Shown piece by piece: positions 58,638 to 64,000 of a DNA stretch of 64,000 nt (within the stretch, counting starts at the first letter, position 1; every line of letters begins with the position of its first letter). This DNA is from RGIG3701 sp031553595 (GTDB taxonomy: Bacteria > Planctomycetota > Planctomycetia > Pirellulales > Thermoguttaceae). The notes beneath the pieces were generated by a model that was not told the DNA's origin, did no database searches, and saw only the letters and a list, made by a program, of their open reading frames with translations. The stretch lies in the NCBI GenBank assembly GCA_031553595.1, contig JAVBLI010000016.1, positions 336,951 to 400,950 on the forward strand, read 5' to 3'. Made by a program: the position numbers and the translations under genes.

Positions 58638-59870
58638 ATGTTTGAGCGAATCGTCATTACCGGGGTGGGGCTTACGGCGCCGAACGGAAATTCATTGGCC
58701 GAGTATCGGAAGGCCCTGCTGGCGGGTAAAAGTGGTATCCGCAAGTACGAAATTCGGTATTTTGGGAAAACGCTGGCGGGGGTGTGTGATTTTAATGCGC
58801 TGAAGCATCAGACGAAAAAGGATCTCCGCCGAGGAACGCGGGCGGGGAGTGTGGGGATTTATTGCGCCCGGGAAGCGGTGGCCGACGCGGGGATTGCGTG
58901 GGAGGCGGTGGACAAAAGCCGGGTCGGGGTGTATGTGGGCACGACCGAGCATGGGAATGTCGAGACCGAGAATGAGATTTACGAGATCAGCAAATTCGAT
59001 TATGATACCAGCGTCTGGACGCACCACCACAATCCGCGGACGGTGGCGAACAATCCGGCGGGCGAAATCACGCTGAACATGCACATTACGGGGCCGCATT
59101 ATTGCCTCGGGGCGGCGTGCGCGGCGGGGAATGCCGGGCTGATTCAGGGGGCACAGATGCTGCAGCTGGGGGAGTGCGACCTGGCGCTGTGTGGCGGTGT
59201 TTCGGAGAGTATTCATACCTTCGGGATTTTCGCGGCTTTTAACAGCCAGGGCGCGCTGGCGACGCACGAAGACCCGACGAAAGCGTCCCGGCCGCTGGAC
59301 GTGAACCGCAACGGAATCGTGATTTCGGAGGGTGGATGCATCTTCACGCTGGAGCGGCTGACGGACGCCCAGGCCCGCGGGGCGAAAATTTACGCGGAAG
59401 TCGTGGGGTATGCCATTAACAGCGACGCGACGGATTTTGTGCTGCCGAATCCCCAACGGCAGGCCGAGTGTATGCGTCTTGCGATGAAAAAGGCGGGGAT
59501 CGCGCCGGCTGATATTAATATTGTGAACCTGCACGCGACGGGGACGGGGGCCGGCGACATCCAGGAGTGTAACGCCCTGCGGGAGGTCTTCGCGGGCTGC
59601 GAAAACACATATTTTAACGGCACGAAAAGCCTGATCGGCCACGCCATGGGCGCGTCCGGAGCGCTGGAGCTGGCGGGAAATCTGCCCGCTTTCGTTGATC
59701 ATTTATGTCACCCGGCCACGAACGTCGACGAGCTGGATCCGCAGTGTGCGCTGCCGAATCTGGTGCTCAACACGCCGCGGGAGCTGCCGGAAGTGCGGTA
59801 CATACTCAATAATTCGTTCGGGATGCTCGGCATCAATTCGGTGGTAATCGTGAAAAAGTATGAAGTGTGA
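58638..59870 (+). CDS. Beta-ketoacyl-ACP synthase (FabF-like, specialised)
   Basis: 410 residues, thiolase fold. Starts MFERIVITGVGLTAPNGNSL. Active-site Cys in LGAACAAGNAGLIQGA; His in VNLHATGTGAGD; Lys/His in GTKSLIGHAMGASGALEL; C-terminal NNSFGMLGINSVVIVKKY. Condenses acyl groups with malonyl-ACP. It is not with fabD/fabG/fabH, but with an ACP and a CrtI-like oxidoreductase, so it probably serves a specialised lipid pathway. ATG at 58638 starts the family match; the 481-residue frame to 58425 is not supported. It is the first gene of the final plus-strand operon (gap of 38 bp to the next gene). Confidence 0.9.
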   Translation: MFERIVITGVGLTAPNGNSLAEYRKALLAGKSGIRKYEIRYFGKTLAGVCDFNALKHQTKKDLRRGTRAGSVGIYCAREAVADAGIAWEAVDKSRVGVYVGTTEHGNVETENEIYEISKFDYDTSVWTHHHNPRTVANNPAGEITLNMHITGPHYCLGAACAAGNAGLIQGAQMLQLGECDLALCGGVSESIHTFGIFAAFNSQGALATHEDPTKASRPLDVNRNGIVISEGGCIFTLERLTDAQARGAKIYAEVVGYAINSDATDFVLPNPQRQAECMRLAMKKAGIAPADINIVNLHATGTGAGDIQECNALREVFAGCENTYFNGTKSLIGHAMGASGALELAGNLPAFVDHLCHPATNVDELDPQCALPNLVLNTPRELPEVRYILNNSFGMLGINSVVIVKKYEV

Positions 59871-59908
59871 TATACTTTTTTCAGGAATCTCAACAACAGG
59901 AGTTTGTC

Positions 59909-60973
59909 ATGAAAGTTCACATTTGTTTTGTCGTCGTTTGCGCAATGATTCTCGGCCTGGCGTTTTCTCCAATGGCGGAAGCGCAGGAAGTAACCGTCCT
60001 GAAAAATAACGAAAAAGCGAAAAGCAGCACGAAAGAAGCAGGGCAGTATTTCAAATTCGTTGTTCCCGAAGGTACGATTTTGTTTACGCTGTGGACCTAC
60101 AGCGCGGACAAACGGGACGGCATGGACCTGTATATGAACGGTCCGCAGCAGAAGGACCTTCCCACAACCCAAAAATACCAATACCGCTCGGCTTCCGCTG
60201 GCAACGTGGAACGACTTGCTTTAACGGCTCCGTCTGCGGGCGATTATGTGATTTATTTGACCAAAGTACAGCAAGGCTGCGATTTCGACATCACCGCGAG
60301 GGCGCAGACGGCAACCGCGCTGAAACACGATGAAGAAAGCAAGGCTTCGATGGACGACGACGGCGCGGACAACTCCAAATTTTTTTATTTCGACGTCCCC
60401 GAAGGTATGGATATGCTGCGTATCTGGACGACGTCCCTATTCAAGGGCGACGGTCTCGACCTTTATGTCAGCAATCCCGACCTGGAATCGTTTCCCGACA
60501 AAAATACATACTGGGGAAAATCGGCGAACGCTTCCAGTTTTGAAAACATTTACGTCACGCCGCACAATCCCCCCAAAGCGGGGCGTTATCGGGTGAAAGC
60601 TGCCGACACCTCGGCCCGCTGTTCTTCTTTCACGATTCAGTGGAAGGCGGAAAAAATCGCCGAACTCCAGAACGGTGAGCCGAAAAAATTTACAACCCGC
60701 GAGCCGGGAGAGTATATCGTTTTCGAAGCCCCGGCGGGTATGAAGGAATTGAAGATTGCCACCAGCACGATCGTTAATTCCGACATCACCGATCTTTATG
60801 TCAACGGGCCGCAGGACGAATCGTTTCCCACCACGAACGAGTATCGCTGGAAGTCCGCCAAGAGCGGTGTCGACACGATTATCGTAGATAACCCGAAGGA
60901 AGGCAAGTATTACATCTATATTAAAAATGTCGGTGTCGGAAAACCTTACGAGGTCACTGCAACATGCCAGTGA
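59909..60973 (+). CDS. Exported protein with three PPC-like repeats, copy 1
   Basis: 354 residues. Signal peptide MKVHICFVVVCAMILGLAFS..., cleavage near AEA. Three ~110-residue repeats, each with a beta-sandwich pattern: YFKFVVPEGTILFTLWTYSA...DLYMNGPQ; FFYFDVPEGMDMLRIWTTSL...DLYVSNPD; YIVFEAPAGMKELKIATSTI...DLYVNGPQ, all ending in GxYxIYIxx-type strands. This is the bacterial pre-peptidase C-terminal (PPC) fold, usually attached to exported proteases; here it makes the whole protein. Clear AGGAG 6 nt upstream. A paralogue follows 191 bp downstream. Confidence 0.8.
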   Translation: MKVHICFVVVCAMILGLAFSPMAEAQEVTVLKNNEKAKSSTKEAGQYFKFVVPEGTILFTLWTYSADKRDGMDLYMNGPQQKDLPTTQKYQYRSASAGNVERLALTAPSAGDYVIYLTKVQQGCDFDITARAQTATALKHDEESKASMDDDGADNSKFFYFDVPEGMDMLRIWTTSLFKGDGLDLYVSNPDLESFPDKNTYWGKSANASSFENIYVTPHNPPKAGRYRVKAADTSARCSSFTIQWKAEKIAELQNGEPKKFTTREPGEYIVFEAPAGMKELKIATSTIVNSDITDLYVNGPQDESFPTTNEYRWKSAKSGVDTIIVDNPKEGKYYIYIKNVGVGKPYEVTATCQ

Positions 60974-61164
60974 GATGCGGTACATTCGCAATCATTCGTT
61001 TGGGATACGAGAGCCCAAGTTAATATCCCCATTTCACATTTATACCATGCTACTTTAGAATCCCCGAAACAACCGAATCAGAAGCCGTATTTCCCGCAGG
61101 GTGATCGGCGGACAGGTGGGAAAATTCGACGGTCCCGGGTGTAGCATTTCCCAAGGAGGCTTAC

Positions 61165-62229
61165 ATGAAAAGGCGTATGTGTTTTGTCGCTGTTTTTACG
61201 ATGTTTCTTTGTGTGGCACAGGCTGTCCCGGCCATGGCGCAGAAGCCGACTGTCCTGAAAAATAACGAAAAGGCGAAGGGCAGCACGGTCAAAGACGGGT
61301 GTTATTTTAAATTCAGCGTCCCGGAAGATACGGTTTTGTTTACGCTGTGGACAACCAGCGAGGTGGAAGAAAACGGGCTGGATCTGTATGTCAACGGGCC
61401 GGAGAAGAAAGAGCTTCCGACGAAGGATGCGTTCGATTTTCGCGAACGGTCGGCCAGCAGCAACGAAAAGATGTCCTGGACGGAACCGGCTGTGGGCATT
61501 TATACCGTTTTTGTTGCGAAAGTGCGTAACGGCTGCGAATTCGAAATCACCGCGCGGGCGCAAGAGGCGGTGGAGCTGAAGCCGGACACGGAGCTGAAGG
61601 TGAAGATGGCGGGCGACGGGGTGAACAATTCCAAGTTTTTTTACTTCAACCTCGAAGCCGATGCGGAGATTCTGAACCTGTGGACGAAATCGCCGTTCGA
61701 GAAAAATGGTTTCGATGTTTTCGTCAACGGCCCCGAGCAGGAGAAATACCCCGACAGCAACACCTACTGGGCCCGGGGAATTGCCCCGAATTGTAACGAA
61801 CGCGTGTTTATTTCGCCCAACACGCCACCCAAGGCGGGGCGTTATCTCGTCAAAGTGGAAGAGGTGGAGCCGGGATGTCCGGGGTTTTTCATCCAGTGGA
61901 AAACCGAAACGGTGACCCCGATGCGCAAGGGTCAGACCGTGAAAACGACGACGCGCCAGCCGGGCGAGTATTTCAAAATCGACGTCCCGGCCAAGGCCAA
62001 GCAGGTGACCGTCAAGACGCTTTCCAAGGAAGATGGCGCGATCCTGGAGCTTTATGTCAACGGGCCGGACGACAAACTGTTCCCCACGCTGACGGAGTAC
62101 GGATGGAAGTCGGCGAAAGCGAAGGAGAACGCGATCAGTGTGGATAAACCGAAAACGGGAACGTATTACATTTTTGTCAGGGGTGTTGTCGACGACAAAC
62201 CTTACAGCATCAATACGACGATAAAATAA
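61165..62229 (+). CDS. Exported protein with three PPC-like repeats, copy 2
   Basis: 354 residues, same length and layout as the preceding gene and about half identical by eye (VLKNNEKAKGSTVKDGCYFKF versus VLKNNEKAKSSTKEAGQYFKF, in part; both end in a YYIFVRG/YYIYIKN strand). Signal peptide MKRRMCFVAVFTMFLCVAQA, cleavage near AMA. Three PPC-like repeats with DLYVNGPEKK, DVFVNGPEQE and ELYVNGPDD. Tandem duplication followed by divergence is clear. CAAGGAGG lies directly upstream. Position inside a lipid operon suggests cell-surface partners, but no evidence ties them to the enzymes. Confidence 0.8.
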   Translation: MKRRMCFVAVFTMFLCVAQAVPAMAQKPTVLKNNEKAKGSTVKDGCYFKFSVPEDTVLFTLWTTSEVEENGLDLYVNGPEKKELPTKDAFDFRERSASSNEKMSWTEPAVGIYTVFVAKVRNGCEFEITARAQEAVELKPDTELKVKMAGDGVNNSKFFYFNLEADAEILNLWTKSPFEKNGFDVFVNGPEQEKYPDSNTYWARGIAPNCNERVFISPNTPPKAGRYLVKVEEVEPGCPGFFIQWKTETVTPMRKGQTVKTTTRQPGEYFKIDVPAKAKQVTVKTLSKEDGAILELYVNGPDDKLFPTLTEYGWKSAKAKENAISVDKPKTGTYYIFVRGVVDDKPYSINTTIK

Positions 62230-62272
62230 TGGATGATTGATCCAGGAGTTTAAAAATAACAGGAGAACTTTT

Positions 62273-62530
62273 ATGACGAAAGAAGAAATTCGCGAAGCCG
62301 TGCTGGAAATTCTGGAAGACATCGCGCCGGATGAAGACCTCAGCGACCTGAAAGACGACGTCTCGTTCCGCGAGCAGTTGGAGCTGGACAGTATGGACTT
62401 TCTGGATATCGTGATGGAGCTGCGTCGGCGTTATCGCGTGAACATTCCGGAAGAGGAATACACGGCCCTGGCCAGCATGAACAGCACGGTGGAGTATCTG
62501 GCGCCGAAAATGGTGGACATGGAAAAATAA
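62273..62530 (+). CDS. Acyl carrier protein
   Basis: 85 residues: MTKEEIREAVLEILEDIAPD, then the four-helix ACP pattern with the phosphopantetheine attachment Ser in the helix-2 motif LELDSMDFLDIVMELRRRY. 'DSMDF' replaces the usual 'DSLDxxE', so this is a specialised ACP of the type that accompanies planctomycete KS and CrtI-like genes. AACAGGAG lies 7-8 nt upstream of the ATG at 62273; the longer frame from 62237 is not supported. It carries acyl chains for the KS of this operon (inference). Confidence 0.88.
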   Translation: MTKEEIREAVLEILEDIAPDEDLSDLKDDVSFREQLELDSMDFLDIVMELRRRYRVNIPEEEYTALASMNSTVEYLAPKMVDMEK

Positions 62531-62590
62531 CACCGGTAATTCAGAGACGCAATGTTCCATGGCTCTGTTGTTTTTTGATCGGGGGATGCA

Positions 62591-63433
62591 ATGCTGTCGA
62601 AAAAAATGATTAATGTGTTGGCCGGCATTTATAACAAAGCGCCGCAACAGAGTTTGACATGCATGCTGGGCATCCCCATCGTGGGAGTTGCTTACACGCC
62701 TCCCGTCGAGCCTTACAGGAGCATCATCCTCAGCCTGGCTCCGTTTATCATCGGTCTGGTGGTTGCCTGGCTGACGTTGCATGGAATTCGCCTTAAAAGC
62801 ATGTGTGATGTGCTGTCTCTGCAGTATTACAACAATTTTTTCAGACCGATATATCAGCAGGCCTCCGACGACAACAATGAAGAAGTGCCTTATCCTTTAC
62901 ATGTCAAATTCACGGATGGCGGCGCTCTCACGGAAGGACGCCATCCGCTGAGAAAGATGATGTTGGTGATCCCGGGCGTGATCTCCAACAAGGATGGCAT
63001 GGCGCTTCAATCAAAAAATTTTACGGTGAGCCTCAAAAACCACCGATTTAATAAAACGTCTTGCTGTAACACAGAATGCCCGAACAAGGAAACGTGTCCT
63101 CGCACGGAGGGGCAGCATATCCTTGAGGGAGCGGTCGTTTGCAAGGATCGTCCCCGCTCAACGATGGTTTGTGTCGATAAGTCATCGGACCAGCCGGGCC
63201 TTACGATTATTGATTATGCCACTATTTTTAGTGGTGTCTGCACGTCCATTGAAACCGTTTACGGCGAGGGCAAGGCGACCTTGGAACTGCAAAAAAGGGC
63301 GTTAAATTTTTGCAAAGAAAAACTGGAGTCTGAAATCAGGAAAAACGACGCAACCTTTTCCCGGCAGGTTTCGGTAGAGGTGCTCACGCAGGACGAATTG
63401 TGGGACCGGATGGCGGCTACGGATAGCATATAA
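62591..63433 (+). CDS. Two-TM protein with STING-like cyclic-dinucleotide-receptor domain (candidate)
   Basis: 280 residues. A weak hydrophobic segment at 22-36 and a strong TM at 44-64. The soluble domain (70-275) has the order of features of STING: an N-terminal helix with LSLQYYNNFFRPIY (78-83, like the YYxxY... helix of STING), a strand pair RKMMLVIPGV, RPRSTMVCVDKSSDQ, then LTIIDYATIFSGVCTSI (DYAT at 208-211 aligning with human EYAT, where the ligand-contacting residues lie) and a long amphipathic helix LELQKRALNFCKEKLESEI. A Cys-rich insert (Cys158, 159, 163, 169) is unusual. No TIR domain and no CD-NTase gene in view. The similarity is by eye. Ribosome site GGGGGATGCA. Confidence 0.6.
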   Translation: MLSKKMINVLAGIYNKAPQQSLTCMLGIPIVGVAYTPPVEPYRSIILSLAPFIIGLVVAWLTLHGIRLKSMCDVLSLQYYNNFFRPIYQQASDDNNEEVPYPLHVKFTDGGALTEGRHPLRKMMLVIPGVISNKDGMALQSKNFTVSLKNHRFNKTSCCNTECPNKETCPRTEGQHILEGAVVCKDRPRSTMVCVDKSSDQPGLTIIDYATIFSGVCTSIETVYGEGKATLELQKRALNFCKEKLESEIRKNDATFSRQVSVEVLTQDELWDRMAATDSI

Positions 63434-63448
63434 AGGCGGATGGATTTT

Positions 63449-64000
63449 ATGTATGACACGATTATTATCGGCGCGGGAATGTCGGGGCTGTCGGCCGGGT
63501 GTCGGCTGGCGCATTACGATCAGCGTGTCTGCATCCTCGAGAAACACTCACTGGTGGGCGGGCTGAACTCGTTTTATCGGCAGAACGGGCGGAATCATGA
63601 TGTGGGCCTGCACGCGGTGACGAATTTTACGCGCAAGGGCGAAAAACGCGGGCCGCTGAACCGGCTGTTGCGGCAGTTGCGGCTTTCGTGGGACGAGTTG
63701 GGCCTGGTGCCGCAGCTCGGCTCGCGGATCGAGTTTCCCGGTATTTCGCTGCGATTCAATAATAACTTCACGTTTTTCGAAACGGAAGTAGAGAAGCACT
63801 TTCCCTCGCAGGTGGATGGCCTGCGGAAGCTCGTCGCGCGGCTGGTGGATTATAACGACATGGGCACGTCCGCCGAGCAGCTCTCGGCGCGGCGCGTCGT
63901 CGCGGAGTGTATCACTGAGCCGCTGCTGGCGGAGATGATTTTTTGCCCGCTGATGTATTACGGAAGTGCGCGGGCCGGGGATATGGATTTCGACCAGTTC
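63449..64000 (+). CDS. FAD-dependent oxidoreductase, phytoene desaturase (CrtI)-like, C-terminus outside window
   Basis: The frame is open to the window end (184 codons, no stop). N-terminal Rossmann dinucleotide motif TIIIGAGMSGLSAGCRL followed by VCILEKHSLVGGLNSFYR, the typical GxGxxG and E of FAD-binding amine-oxidase/CrtI proteins; then DVGLHAVTNFTRKG and LNRLLRQLRLSWDELGLV. Members with KS and ACP partners occur in planctomycete clusters, including anammox ladderane candidates, where desaturase-like enzymes act on acyl-ACP. Here the substrate is unknown. An alternative start is ATG at 63440. It follows the STING-like gene by 15 bp. Confidence 0.85.
   Translation, partial: MYDTIIIGAGMSGLSAGCRLAHYDQRVCILEKHSLVGGLNSFYRQNGRNHDVGLHAVTNFTRKGEKRGPLNRLLRQLRLSWDELGLVPQLGSRIEFPGISLRFNNNFTFFETEVEKHFPSQVDGLRKLVARLVDYNDMGTSAEQLSARRVVAECITEPLLAEMIFCPLMYYGSARAGDMDFDQF

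Noticed and set aside
58692..59702. 336-residue open frame on the minus strand
   Set aside because: Antisense to the ketoacyl synthase, whose catalytic motifs are intact on the plus strand.
61078..62322. 414-residue open frame on the minus strand
   Set aside because: Antisense to the second PPC-repeat gene; no signal, domain or ribosome site.

Overview
The window looks like a chromosome segment of a Gram-negative planctomycete, possibly a host- or gut-associated member of the Pirellulales side of the phylum. That placement is an inference. It rests on the mixture of genes: a beta-ketoacyl synthase/ACP/CrtI-like oxidoreductase set, an OleC-like ligase, a DnaA-like protein without domain I, a histidine-phosphatase-like protein without catalytic histidines, low-complexity single-TM proteins, a large type Va autotransporter and an FHA-GAF-sigma54 activator. 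No rRNA is present, so taxonomy cannot be fixed here.

Layout. 1-7.1 kb (minus strand): an AsmA-like exported protein cut by the window edge, aroC, a dksA/traR-lspA pair, a VOC protein, and a sugar kinase behind a URO-D-fold protein. 7.5-16 kb: two TPR proteins (one lipoprotein, one periplasmic), a small DcrB/PsbP-like protein, the pseudo-histidine phosphatase, rpe, and a Tex protein enlarged by acidic and RG-rich segments. 16.2-18 kb: a compact MarR - SMR efflux - flavin reductase operon with a textbook promoter and a near-palindromic operator. 18-33 kb: holA, rpsD, two divergent planctomycete-type low-complexity proteins, a 32-residue basic protein, a FabZ-like dehydratase, a rhomboid protease, two unknown membrane proteins, an AlkD-like glycosylase, the DnaA-like gene, a Tat-exported cupin and the OleC-like ligase.

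33-49 kb (minus strand): a single-orientation phage block, read from right to left: zinc-ribbon protein, exported trypsin-like protease, ParB-like protein, ABC-ATPase/GNAT fusion, small and large terminase, portal, protease/scaffold, decoration protein, major capsid protein, then head-tail and accessory proteins and a family 25 glycosyltransferase. I see no integrase, replication, tape-measure or lysis gene, so it is a head-gene-only remnant, a domesticated particle, or part of a larger element.

49-58 kb: xerD, the FHA-GAF-sigma54 regulator, tRNA-Gln(CTG) with its own promoter and terminator, and a 1,703-residue autotransporter. 58.6-64 kb (plus strand): beta-ketoacyl synthase, two tandem PPC-repeat exported proteins, an acyl carrier protein, a two-TM protein whose C-terminal domain resembles STING, and a CrtI-like FAD oxidoreductase cut by the window end. 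A STING-like receptor inside a lipid-synthesis operon is the most unusual observation.

Between genes there are at least three copies of a ~120-bp long-hairpin repeat family (7376, 17993, 50318), plus several heptamer-type tandem repeats. Many genes have clear AAGGAG-type ribosome binding sites, which I used to choose starts.
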